DNA of 64,000 bases from Burkholderiales bacterium UBA2463 (GTDB lineage Bacteria; Pseudomonadota; Gammaproteobacteria; Burkholderiales; Burkholderiaceae_A): assembly GCA_002342295.1 (NCBI GenBank), contig DDPR01000008.1:45994-109993 (forward strand), read 5' to 3'. Under the pieces are notes generated by a model. The model had not been told where the DNA came from, did no database searches, and saw only the letters and a list, made by a program, of their open reading frames with translations. This document shows positions 27,151 through 35,570 of the stretch, in pieces. The position numbers and the translations under genes were made by a program. Within the stretch, counting starts at the first letter, position 1. Each line of letters opens with the position of its first letter.

Positions 27151-27183
27151 TGACTTGTCATCTTAAAAGCATAAATTGGTCAT
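27145..27183 (+). promoter_or_regulatory. Tandem Pho-box-like array at the phoB start
   Basis: Direct repeats with an 11-nt period start at 27145 (TGTCAT), 27156 (TGTCAT), 27167 (AAGCAT, degenerate) and 27178 (GGTCAT). A Pho box consists of 7-mers of the CTGTCAT type spaced 11 nt apart, so units 1-2 fit well. The array lies between the DUF971 start (27150, overlapping unit 1) and the phoB ATG (27185). CATAAAT at 27170-27176 is positioned as a possible -10 about 9-10 nt beyond units 1-2. That would put transcription start at or next to the ATG. PhoB autoregulation is the natural reading (inference). Confidence 0.6.
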
Positions 27184-27184
27184 T

Positions 27185-27889
27185 ATGTCGAGCACCATTC
27201 TAGTCGTTGAGGACGAACCCGCCATTGCGGAGTTGGTTGCCGTGAACCTCAGCTTTGCTGGCCACAAAGTGCTTCGGGCCGCGGACTCCATTCAGGCCGA
27301 CACGCTGATTCGCGCCGAACTTCCCGACCTCATCCTTCTGGACTGGATGCTGCCCGGAAACAGCGGCGTTCAATACGCCAAGAAGTTGCGGGCCGAGGAG
27401 CGCACCCGCGACGTGCCCATTATTATGCTCACTGCGCGCTCGGAGGAGGGCGACAAGGTCGAGGGGCTTGATAGTGGCGCCGACGACTACATGACCAAGC
27501 CGTTTTCGCCCAAGGAGCTTCTGGCCCGCATCAAGGCTGTGATGAGACGGCGGGCTCCCCAGCTAACCGATGACGCAGTGGACGTCTGTGGGCTCAAGCT
27601 CGACCCCCTGACCCATCGCGTATCTGGGCATGGAGCGCCTCTCGAGCTGGGCCCCACCGAGTTTCGACTTCTGCACTTCTTTATGACCCACCCAGAACGA
27701 GTCCATAGCCGCAGCCAACTCCTGGATCATGTCTGGGGCGACCACGTGTTCGTCGAGGAGCGCACGGTCGATGTACACATTCGTAGACTTCGCCAGGCCC
27801 TCACGCCCACTGGGCATGACCGCCACGTCGAGACCGTTCGCGGCTCGGGCTATCGCTTCACCGCACAGCCCACCGCGGTTGCAGCCTAA
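27185..27889 (+). CDS. phoB: Phosphate regulon response regulator
   Basis: The protein has 234 residues. A receiver domain contains VVEDEPAI, the phospho-Asp in LILLDWMLPGNSG, and YMTKPFSPKELLARI. It is followed by an OmpR-type winged helix (ELGPTEFRLLHFFMTHPERVHSRSQLLDHVWG, VDVHIRRLRQAL). The LGPTEFRLL segment and the full length match PhoB. I chose ATG 27185; no Shine-Dalgarno precedes it, and a TTG at 27176 lies inside the Pho-box-like array. It is divergent from DUF971 and convergent with phoR, with overlapping stops. Confidence 0.92.
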   Translation: MSSTILVVEDEPAIAELVAVNLSFAGHKVLRAADSIQADTLIRAELPDLILLDWMLPGNSGVQYAKKLRAEERTRDVPIIMLTARSEEGDKVEGLDSGADDYMTKPFSPKELLARIKAVMRRRAPQLTDDAVDVCGLKLDPLTHRVSGHGAPLELGPTEFRLLHFFMTHPERVHSRSQLLDHVWGDHVFVEERTVDVHIRRLRQALTPTGHDRHVETVRGSGYRFTAQPTAVAA

Positions 27890-29199
27890 GCCGTAACGCT
27901 TGCGGTAAGCACGCGAGGCTTAGGAAACACAATCTCGAAGAGACTTCCCCGGCCCACCTCGCTCTGAATGCGCAGCTCTGCCTCATGTCGCGAGGCGATG
28001 TGTTTGACAATGGCGAGTCCAAGTCCTGTGCCCCCCTTGTCTCGTGAGCGGCCCTTGTCGACCCGATAAAACCGCTCGGTGAGGCGGCCAATGTGTTGGC
28101 TCTCGATGCCAGGGCCGGTGTCGCGAACGCAGAACACGCCCTCCCCCTCGGGGGTGCAAGACCAACTGATGCTCACCTCGCCGCCCTCGGGGGTGTAGCG
28201 AACGGCGTTGCTCACGAGATTGCCAAAGGCGCTTGCCAACTCCTGGTCATCCCCGAGCAGACGCGCGCTGCAGCCCTCAGACGAGGCCCGAACAACATGT
28301 CGATCGCGGCTGAGGTACTGGGCCTCTCGAGCGAGCCGCTCGACCATGGCGGACATATCAATCTCGCTGTCATTCGGTGGGCGGACCTCGGACTCGAGCC
28401 GAGAGAGAATGAGCAGGTCATCAATGATTCTCTGCATGCGCTCGGCCTGGCTCGTCATCGTCGCAAGCACCTCTTGTTGCTGTGCAGGCGTGAGGGGCAG
28501 GCTCTGCATCGTCTCCAAGAACCCCGCCAAAACGGTGAGTGGCGTCTTGAGCTCGTGAGACACGTTGGCCACAAAATCTCGTCGAGTGGTCTCCAGTCTC
28601 TCAAGCTGCGTGACATCTCGAGTGAGCAGGAGTCTCTCGCTCTCGCCATAAGGCACGAGTTGGACCTGCAGAACACGGTCTGCGGTCGGCACATCGTGAA
28701 GAGAGACTGGTCCGTGCCACTCGCCGGCCTCAAGGTAGCGAGCAAACTCAGGGTGTCTTAAAAGATTCTGGATGTTGCGGCCGTAGTCCTCGGGCACCCG
28801 AAGCCCCAGGTGCAAGGCAGAGCGCCCGCTCGCATAGATGATCTGGTGGTGATCATCGAGTGCCACAACGCCATCGGGCATGGCCTCGGTGGCGCTGCGA
28901 AAACTACTGAGCGCGGCTTTGAGCTGGGCCTGCTGGCGCTCGTAAGAACGCGCCAGACGATAGACCGAGGAGAACAGGAGGTCCCAGGTACCCAGACCCG
29001 TGGGGGTCTTGCTCAGGCGAAATTCCTGCAGCCAGAGCGACATTTTTTTGAGATGCCAGACCTGAAAGAGCACCCAGGCGACCAAACAGCTGCACGCAAC
29101 GGTATAGCCTGCAAGGCCCCCAGCGAGCCGATCGGCCAGCAGGCTCGCCAGGAGGATGATGCCCAGCGTAATAGCCACGCGAATCCAGAATCCGATCAT
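27886..29199 (-). CDS. phoR: Phosphate regulon sensor histidine kinase
   Basis: The protein has 437 residues. Two N-terminal membrane helices with almost no periplasmic loop (residues ~5-50) are followed by a PAS domain (~105-190). HisKA has RRDFVANVSHELKTPLTVLAGFLETM with the phospho-His near 213. HATPase_c has NLVSNAVRYTPEGG and GTGLGLAIVKHI. The short-loop topology and the VANVSHELKTPLTV motif fit PhoR. It phosphorylates PhoB under phosphate limitation. It is tail-to-tail with phoB, sharing the CTAA at 27886-27889, instead of the usual phoB-phoR operon. Confidence 0.88.
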   Translation of the reverse strand: MIGFWIRVAITLGIILLASLLADRLAGGLAGYTVACSCLVAWVLFQVWHLKKMSLWLQEFRLSKTPTGLGTWDLLFSSVYRLARSYERQQAQLKAALSSFRSATEAMPDGVVALDDHHQIIYASGRSALHLGLRVPEDYGRNIQNLLRHPEFARYLEAGEWHGPVSLHDVPTADRVLQVQLVPYGESERLLLTRDVTQLERLETTRRDFVANVSHELKTPLTVLAGFLETMQSLPLTPAQQQEVLATMTSQAERMQRIIDDLLILSRLESEVRPPNDSEIDMSAMVERLAREAQYLSRDRHVVRASSEGCSARLLGDDQELASAFGNLVSNAVRYTPEGGEVSISWSCTPEGEGVFCVRDTGPGIESQHIGRLTERFYRVDKGRSRDKGGTGLGLAIVKHIASRHEAELRIQSEVGRGSLFEIVFPKPRVLTASVTA

Positions 29200-29217
29200 G
29201 GCCCTCGATTCGAGCGC

Positions 29218-32200
29218 TCAGACCAAAACGCGCTCAATGCCTCCGTTGTTTGCCAGCGCAACATAGTCGGCCAGCCAGTCCTCGCCCAGGCTGTGGCGTG
29301 CCAATTCGACCACGATGTAATCGGCCTCGACGGTTGCATCCTCACCAAATCGAGACAGGCCCTGAAGACAGGACGGGCAGGAGGTGAGGACCTTCACCGG
29401 CGCCGAGGCATCAGTCGCCCGCAGTCTGTCGGCTCCTTTGCGCATCTCTTCTTCCTTGCGAAAGCGCACCTGCGTTGAGATGTCGGGCCGCGTAATGGCC
29501 AGGGTTCCTGATTCGCCACAGCAGCGATCGTTCTTCTCCACCAGGCCATTGGCATCACTGTTCATGAGCGCATTGACCACCTTGAGCGGGCTGTGCTGCT
29601 TCATGGGACTGTGGCAGGGGTCGTGATACATGTAGCGGGTGCCCGTGACGCCGTCGATCCGAACGCCCTTCTCCATGAGGAACTCGTGGATGTCGAGGAT
29701 TCGGCAGCCCGGGAAAATCTTCTCAAACTCATAGCCAGCCAGCTGGTCGTAGCAGGTGCCACACGAGACCACGACCGTCTTGATGTCGAGGTAGTTCAGC
29801 GTGTTGGCCATGCGATGAAAGAGCACACGGTTATCGGTGATGATTTTTTCGGCCTTGTCGAACTGACCGCTTCCGCGCTGCGGATAGCCGCAGCAGAGGT
29901 AGCCCGGGGGAAGAACAGTTTGAACACCGACCTTCCAGAGCATGGCCTGCGTGGCCAGGCCCACCTGCGAGAAGAGACGCTCAGACCCGCAGCCAGGGAA
30001 GTAGAAAACGGCCTCTGCATCGCTTGAGGTGGTCTTGGGGTTACGAATAATGGGCACGTAGCGGGCGTCTTCGATATCGAGCAGCGCACGTGCAGTCTTT
30101 TTGGGCAGGCTGCCGGGCATCTTCTTGTTCACAAAGTGAATGACCTGCTCGCGAATGGGTGCGCGACCCAGACTCGCGGGCGGGCGCGCCGTCTGCTTTT
30201 TGGCCAGGCGAGCGAAGAGTTGGTTGGCCAGGCGCTGGGCCTTGTAGCCCCACTCGATCATGACCGTGCGGGTGAGGGCGATGGTCTCGGGATTTGTCGC
30301 ATTGAGAAAGAACATGGAGGCCGCGGTGCCCGCATTGAATTTCTTCTTGCCCATTCGACGAAGGAGGTCGCGCATATTCATCGAGACCTCGCCGAAGTCG
30401 ATATCGACTGGACAAGGCGTTGCGCATTTATGGCAGACCGTGCAATGGTCAGCGACATCGGCGAACTCATCCCAGTGGGCAATGGAGACGCCCCGACGGG
30501 TCTGCTCCTCATAGAGGAATGCCTCGATGAGCAAAGAGGTTGCAAGAATCTTGTCTCTCGGTGAGTAGAGCAGATTGGCGCGAGGCGAATGAGTGGCGCA
30601 CACGGGCTTACATTTGCCGCAACGCAGGCAGTTGGCAAAGGAGTCCGCAATGGAGCCGATGTCGCTCTGCTGAAGAATGAGGCTCTCCGACCCCATGAGG
30701 CCGAAGGACGGGGTATAGGCATTCCGCAGGTCTGCGCCCTCGAGCAGCTTGCCCGCGTTGAAGTGCTGGTTGGGGTCCACCTTCATCTTGTAGGCGTGGA
30801 AGGCGTCTTTCTCGGCCTGGCTGAGAAACTCCATCTTGGTGATGCCAATGCCGTGCTCACCCGAAATCACACCATCAAGGCCCTTTGCGATCTCCATGAT
30901 GCGGGCCACGGCCGTGTGGGCCTCCTGAAGCATCTCGTAGTCGTCGGAATTCACCGGCAGGTTGGTGTGCACGTTGCCATCACCTGCGTGCATGTGCAGG
31001 GCGACAAAGACACGAGACCGCAAAATGCGTTTGTGCGTGGCCTCGAGAAGCTCAAGCACAGGGGCATAGGCCAGACCGGTAAAGAGGTGCCGAAACTCTG
31101 CGCGCAGCTCTCGCTTCCAGGACACCCTCAGGGTGTGGTCCTGAAGCAGCTCACCCAGGGTGCTCGACCGCTTGTTTTGTGGAATCGACTCCAGAGGGAT
31201 GCCCACTCGCTCAAGGGCCTCAGCCTGGCTCTGGGCGGCGGCATCGAGGTGGGCGAGCAGAAAACTCCAGCGATCCTCGACCATGCGCAGCGTTTCGCCA
31301 GCCGACTCGAGCCTGCGCTGCAGCTCAGCCTGCCGATCTTCCTGGGCATCGCCCTCTTCGGTCTTGTTGAGCATGAGCACACCGCGGCTCTGGGCGTCGT
31401 TAAGGGCCTGACGCAGCGCGCGGGTGAGCTTTAACTTGTTCGAAATAGAGAGCTCTATGTTGATGCGCTCGATGGCATTGGTGTACTCGCCCATGCGATT
31501 CAGGGGGATGACCACATCCTCATTAATCTTGAAGGCGTTGGTATGCCGAGCGATGGCTGCTGTGCGAGCGCGATCGACCCAGAAGGCCTTGCGGGCCTCG
31601 GCGGAGACCGCAACGAACCCCTCCCCGGCGCGGCCATTGGCCAGGCGAATGACTTCGGATGCGGCCTTGGCCACCGCGTGATCATCGTCACCGACGATGT
31701 CTCCGATAAGCACCATCTTGGGCATGCTGCCGCGCTTACTCTTAGTGCTGTAGCCCACCGCCCTGAGATAACGCTCATCAAGATGCTCTAGGCCCGCAAG
31801 CTGCGCGCCGCCCGGCTTCTTATCCAGAAAGTCTTTGATGTCGACGATGGACGGAACAGCGTCTTGGGCGTTGCCGAAAAATTCGAGGCAGACCGTGCGA
31901 ATGTGGGATGGCATGCGGTGCAACACCCAGTGGCAGCTTGTGATGAGTCCGTCACAGCCCTCTTTTTGAATGCCGGGCAGCTCGCCCAGCACCTTGTCGG
32001 TGACGTCTTTTCCAAGGCCCAGCCTTCGAAAGATGCGGCCCTCAAGCTTTACCTGTCTGCGCTCAAAGGGCTCGCCCCTGAAAGCGCCCTCGGCGGTATC
32101 CGATACAAACTGGTTCGGCAGATAGCGGCTGACCTCGAACTCAGCCCACTGGGCATCGTGAATCTTGCCCATGTTGTGACCCAGGCGCTTCACCTCGAGC

Positions 32201-33207
32201 CAGTTGCCCCTGGGGTCGACCATGCGCCATGAGGCGAGGTTGTCGATGGCGGTGCCCCAGAGCACCGCTTTTTTTCCGCCTGCGTTCATGGCGATGTTCC
32301 CGCCCACACAGCTCGCATCTGCAGAGGTGGGGTCGACCGCGAAGACCAGCCCTTGAGCGTCAGCCGCATCGGACACCCGACGGGTGACCACGCCAGCGCC
32401 CGCAAAAATGGTGGACACCGAATGGTCCATTCCCGGCAGAGCGGTCTTGCGAACCAAGCCCAGTGAATCGAGCTTTTCGGTGTTGATGACAACCGAGAGC
32501 GGCGTAAGCGGGACTGCGCCCCCTGTATAGCCTGTTCCCCCTCCACGCGGGATGATGGTGAGGCCAAGCTCAATGCAGGCTGACACCAGAGGCGCCATCT
32601 CGGCCTCCGTGTCAGGCACGAGCACCACGAAGGGTAGCTCTACACGCCAGTCGGTCGCGTCTGTGATGTGCGAGACACGAGCAAGTCCATCGAAGCGGAT
32701 GTTCTGCTTGTGAGTAATGCGAGAGAGCCTGCGCAAGACCTTGCGACGCAGGGTGAGCGCCTGCTCAAAGTCGCAGGCAAAGCGTCTCACCGCGGCGCGA
32801 GCCAGATCGAGGAGTTCTGCGACCCGACGATCACGCTGCGCGCCTGGGGAGCCCGGTGCTTCGGAGGCACGCCTGCGATCGACCTCGGCGAGGCGATGAT
32901 TAAGGGCCTCGATGAGCTGCTCCCGACGTCGGGGGTTTTGAAGCAGATCGTCTTGGAGGTAGGGGTTGCGCGCAACGACCCAGATGTCGCCCAAGACCTC
33001 GTAGAGCATGCGGGCGGAGCGACCGGTTTTTCGTTCCTGCCGCAGCTCAGAGATGAGCGCCCACCCCCGGTCTCCGAGGACGCGAAGCACGATCTCTCGG
33101 TCCGAGAAGGAGGTGTAGTTGTATGGAATTTCCCGCAGTCGAGCTCCGGCCGGATTGTTCTCGGCACCAGTCTGGGCCAGAACGGCGGGGTGCAGGGGAG
33201 CGTTCAT
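29218..33207 (-). CDS. Giant FAD-linked oxidase / 4Fe-4S / CCG-domain oxidoreductase
   Basis: The protein has 1329 residues. The first ~180 match the N-terminal region (DUF3683-like) of large Burkholderiales oxidoreductases. Residues ~210-400 form an FAD_binding_4 domain with IIPRGGGTGYTGGAVPL. An FAD-oxidase C-terminal region ends with GEHGIGITK near 785. Two 4Fe-4S motifs follow: CLRCGKCKPVC (~862) and CTVCHKCATPCPV (~920). Two CCG-type domains follow: YFPGCGSER with CCGYP, then CCGESG with SCPSC. The layout resembles a fused GlcD-GlcF or D-lactate/2-hydroxyacid dehydrogenase passing electrons to quinones. The substrate is not known. It is divergent from ilvA. Confidence 0.88.
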   Translation of the reverse strand: MNAPLHPAVLAQTGAENNPAGARLREIPYNYTSFSDREIVLRVLGDRGWALISELRQERKTGRSARMLYEVLGDIWVVARNPYLQDDLLQNPRRREQLIEALNHRLAEVDRRRASEAPGSPGAQRDRRVAELLDLARAAVRRFACDFEQALTLRRKVLRRLSRITHKQNIRFDGLARVSHITDATDWRVELPFVVLVPDTEAEMAPLVSACIELGLTIIPRGGGTGYTGGAVPLTPLSVVINTEKLDSLGLVRKTALPGMDHSVSTIFAGAGVVTRRVSDAADAQGLVFAVDPTSADASCVGGNIAMNAGGKKAVLWGTAIDNLASWRMVDPRGNWLEVKRLGHNMGKIHDAQWAEFEVSRYLPNQFVSDTAEGAFRGEPFERRQVKLEGRIFRRLGLGKDVTDKVLGELPGIQKEGCDGLITSCHWVLHRMPSHIRTVCLEFFGNAQDAVPSIVDIKDFLDKKPGGAQLAGLEHLDERYLRAVGYSTKSKRGSMPKMVLIGDIVGDDDHAVAKAASEVIRLANGRAGEGFVAVSAEARKAFWVDRARTAAIARHTNAFKINEDVVIPLNRMGEYTNAIERINIELSISNKLKLTRALRQALNDAQSRGVLMLNKTEEGDAQEDRQAELQRRLESAGETLRMVEDRWSFLLAHLDAAAQSQAEALERVGIPLESIPQNKRSSTLGELLQDHTLRVSWKRELRAEFRHLFTGLAYAPVLELLEATHKRILRSRVFVALHMHAGDGNVHTNLPVNSDDYEMLQEAHTAVARIMEIAKGLDGVISGEHGIGITKMEFLSQAEKDAFHAYKMKVDPNQHFNAGKLLEGADLRNAYTPSFGLMGSESLILQQSDIGSIADSFANCLRCGKCKPVCATHSPRANLLYSPRDKILATSLLIEAFLYEEQTRRGVSIAHWDEFADVADHCTVCHKCATPCPVDIDFGEVSMNMRDLLRRMGKKKFNAGTAASMFFLNATNPETIALTRTVMIEWGYKAQRLANQLFARLAKKQTARPPASLGRAPIREQVIHFVNKKMPGSLPKKTARALLDIEDARYVPIIRNPKTTSSDAEAVFYFPGCGSERLFSQVGLATQAMLWKVGVQTVLPPGYLCCGYPQRGSGQFDKAEKIITDNRVLFHRMANTLNYLDIKTVVVSCGTCYDQLAGYEFEKIFPGCRILDIHEFLMEKGVRIDGVTGTRYMYHDPCHSPMKQHSPLKVVNALMNSDANGLVEKNDRCCGESGTLAITRPDISTQVRFRKEEEMRKGADRLRATDASAPVKVLTSCPSCLQGLSRFGEDATVEADYIVVELARHSLGEDWLADYVALANNGGIERVLV

Positions 33208-33230
33208 AGAGCAGTGGATTCTAGCTTTAA

Positions 33231-33247
33231 ACTCCCCGCAAGGGAGT
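33231..33247 (+). promoter_or_regulatory. Small hairpin covering the ilvA ribosome-binding site
   Basis: ACTCCC at 33231-33236 and GGGAGT at 33242-33247 form a perfect 6-bp stem with a 5-nt loop. The 3' arm is the GGGAG Shine-Dalgarno of ilvA, 6-7 nt before ATG 33253. If formed in mRNA it would mask the ribosome-binding site. It may be chance, because an SD can pair with any nearby CU-rich segment. Confidence 0.4.
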
Positions 33248-33252
33248 ATTCA

Positions 33253-34803
33253 ATGGGTGCGGCAATGGGTTCTGATTACCTGCGCAAGATTCTGACTGCG
33301 CGCGTCTATGACGTAGCGATTGAGACTGCGCTTGATCGCGCGCCGTCCCTCAGTCGCCGGCTGGGTTGTGAGGTCTTTCTCAAGCGAGAGGACACCCAGC
33401 CCGTCTTCTCATTCAAGCTACGAGGCGCTTACAACAAGATGGCCCAGCTTGCCCCCGAGCAGCTCGCCAAGGGGGTGATCGCCGCCTCAGCGGGCAATCA
33501 TGCCCAGGGCGTTGCGCTCTCGGCACGAGAGCTGGGATGCAGGGCGGTCATCGTGATGCCAGTCACCACCCCCAGCGTGAAGATCGAGGCCGTGCGCAAC
33601 TGGGGCGCCGAGGTGGTCCTTGAAGGCGATTCCTACTCCGACGCTTACGCGCACGCTGTCACCCTTCAGCAGGCCCAGGGGCTCACCTTTGTTCATCCAT
33701 TCGATGACCCGGATGTGATTGCGGGCCAGGGCACGGTGGCCATGGAGATCCTTCGCCAGCACGCGGCCCCCATTGATGCCATTTTTGTGGCCGTCGGTGG
33801 CGGCGGGCTCATCGCTGGCGTTGCGGCCTATGTGAAGCAGCTGCGACCAGAGACCCGGGTGATTGGCGTGCAGACCCGAGACTCCGATGCCATGAGCCAG
33901 TCGCTAGAAAGAGGCGCGCGCGTCACGCTCCCCGAGGTTGGGCTCTTCTCGGATGGCACCGCAGTGAAACAGGTTGGCGAAGAGACCTTTCGGCTTGCCC
34001 AGCTCTATGTGGACGAGATGGTCTTGGTTGACACCGATGCGGTCTGTGCAGCCATTAAAGATGTCTACGAGGACACCCGAGCCATCGAGGAGCCTGCTGG
34101 CGCCTTGGCCATTGCCGGCATGAAGGCCTGGGTGGCTCAGCACGGACCTAAGCGGGCCGCTGGCTCGCCCAGAACTCTCGTGGCGATTGCCTGCGGTGCC
34201 AACATGAACTTCGATCGCCTGCGGTTTGTGAGCGAGAGAAGCGAGATCGGTGAGCAGCGGGAGGCCGTCTTTGCCGTCACCATCCCGGAAGAGCGGGGCA
34301 GCTTTAAACGCTTCTGCGGTCTTTTGGGCCACCACAACGTCACCGAGTTCAATTATCGAATTGCAGACGAACAGGCCGCGCACATTTTTCTTGGGCTGCA
34401 GGTGTCAAGTCGTCAAGAGGCAACCGAGATCGCGGACGCCCTCGTGTCTGCGGGGTTTGCAACGCTCGACCTCTCAGATGACGAGGTGGCGAAGTCGCAT
34501 CTGAGGCACATGGTGGGAGGCCGATCTGGTCTTGCACGAAACGAGCGCCTCTACCGCTTTGAGTTCCCGGAGCGGCCCGGCGCACTCATGCGCTTTCTCT
34601 CGCACATGAACCCGAGCTGGAATATTTCGCTCTTTCACTACCGCAACCATGGTGCCGACTACGGCCGAATTCTGGTGGGCATGCAGGTGCCTGAGAACGA
34701 TGAGCAGGACTTCGAGGCCTTTCTCACCACCCTGGGCTACCCGCACTGGGACGAGTCTCAGCATCCGGCCTACCAGTTGTTTCTGGGGTGTCAGACGGGC
34801 TGA
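33253..34803 (+). CDS. ilvA: Biosynthetic threonine ammonia-lyase (threonine deaminase)
   Basis: The protein has 516 residues. The PLP fold-type II catalytic domain has the Schiff-base Lys in FSFKLRGAYNKM near residue 58, AASAGNHAQGVALSA, and the glycine loop VGGGGLIAGVAAY. The C-terminal region (~345-516) holds two ACT-like regulatory modules (FAVTIPEERGSFKRFCGLL; YRFEFPERPGALMRFL), the layout of the isoleucine-feedback-inhibited enzyme. It deaminates threonine to 2-oxobutanoate. I chose ATG 33253 because AAGGGAG lies 6-7 nt upstream; readings starting further upstream run antisense to the oxidoreductase. Confidence 0.95.
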   Translation: MGAAMGSDYLRKILTARVYDVAIETALDRAPSLSRRLGCEVFLKREDTQPVFSFKLRGAYNKMAQLAPEQLAKGVIAASAGNHAQGVALSARELGCRAVIVMPVTTPSVKIEAVRNWGAEVVLEGDSYSDAYAHAVTLQQAQGLTFVHPFDDPDVIAGQGTVAMEILRQHAAPIDAIFVAVGGGGLIAGVAAYVKQLRPETRVIGVQTRDSDAMSQSLERGARVTLPEVGLFSDGTAVKQVGEETFRLAQLYVDEMVLVDTDAVCAAIKDVYEDTRAIEEPAGALAIAGMKAWVAQHGPKRAAGSPRTLVAIACGANMNFDRLRFVSERSEIGEQREAVFAVTIPEERGSFKRFCGLLGHHNVTEFNYRIADEQAAHIFLGLQVSSRQEATEIADALVSAGFATLDLSDDEVAKSHLRHMVGGRSGLARNERLYRFEFPERPGALMRFLSHMNPSWNISLFHYRNHGADYGRILVGMQVPENDEQDFEAFLTTLGYPHWDESQHPAYQLFLGCQTG

Positions 34804-34866
34804 CACAGGCCCTAGAACACCGCGTCTCTCGCGCCTACCCTGCGCTCATTTCGAGCGGGGGCATCA

Positions 34867-35559
34867 ATGACTCAGCATCCGGTTGCAGTGGTAGAGGACG
34901 ATTCTCGTATGGCCCGACAGTCCTGCGACGTCATCACATCCTTGGGATGGCAGCCGAGGCATTTCGCCAAGGGCCGGGCCTTTTTGCAGAGCCTGAGAAC
35001 CCAGCCCTTTGACGCGGTCTTGCTTGATCTGCGCCTGCCCGACATGAGTGGCCTAGACATCCTGAATGCGCTGCCGCTTGGTCATCGCTGCCCCGTGATC
35101 ATGGTGACGAGCAGCGCGGACGAATCAAGCCTTCTCGCCGCCTTTGATGGCGGGGTCCGCGACTATGTCACCAAGCCCTTTCGAAGCCGAGAGCTGGGGG
35201 CTCGGCTTGGCGCCCTCCTCTCTCGCTCGGGGGTGCAGCCCGCGCGCGAGATCTTGACCGTGAGGGACCTGCAAATTGATCTGCACCCCGAGTCGCAGCC
35301 CATCGTATTTCGAGGGTCCGAGGCCATTGTCCTGACCGAGAAGGAATTTCGATGTGCGCAGCTTTTGCTGGCCTGCGCCGGGCGTACCGTCTCGCGCGAC
35401 GCGCTACGTCTTCGGGTCTGGCACCTCAGCGAGGCTGTGCAGACGCGCACCATCGACACCCATGTGTCTCGGGTGCGATGCAAGCTGGGGCTCTGGCCCG
35501 AGCATGGGTTTAGCCTGCGCTCCATCTACGGTGTGGGCTGGCGACTGGAAGTCTCGTAG
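34867..35559 (+). CDS. Orphan OmpR-family response regulator
   Basis: The protein has 230 residues. The receiver has VVEDDSRMARQ, the phospho-Asp in VLLDLRLPDMSGLDIL, VTSSADE and DYVTKPFRSREL. The DNA-binding half has VLTEKEFRCAQLLL, TIDTHVSRVRCKLGL and the terminal YGVGWRLE. No histidine kinase lies beside it; the PhoR encoded about 6 kb away belongs to PhoB by motif. The gene precedes hemA by 11 nt, so it may share the hemA-prfA-prmC transcript. Target genes cannot be predicted. Confidence 0.88.
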   Translation: MTQHPVAVVEDDSRMARQSCDVITSLGWQPRHFAKGRAFLQSLRTQPFDAVLLDLRLPDMSGLDILNALPLGHRCPVIMVTSSADESSLLAAFDGGVRDYVTKPFRSRELGARLGALLSRSGVQPAREILTVRDLQIDLHPESQPIVFRGSEAIVLTEKEFRCAQLLLACAGRTVSRDALRLRVWHLSEAVQTRTIDTHVSRVRCKLGLWPEHGFSLRSIYGVGWRLEVS

Positions 35560-35570
35560 AATCGGGGCCT

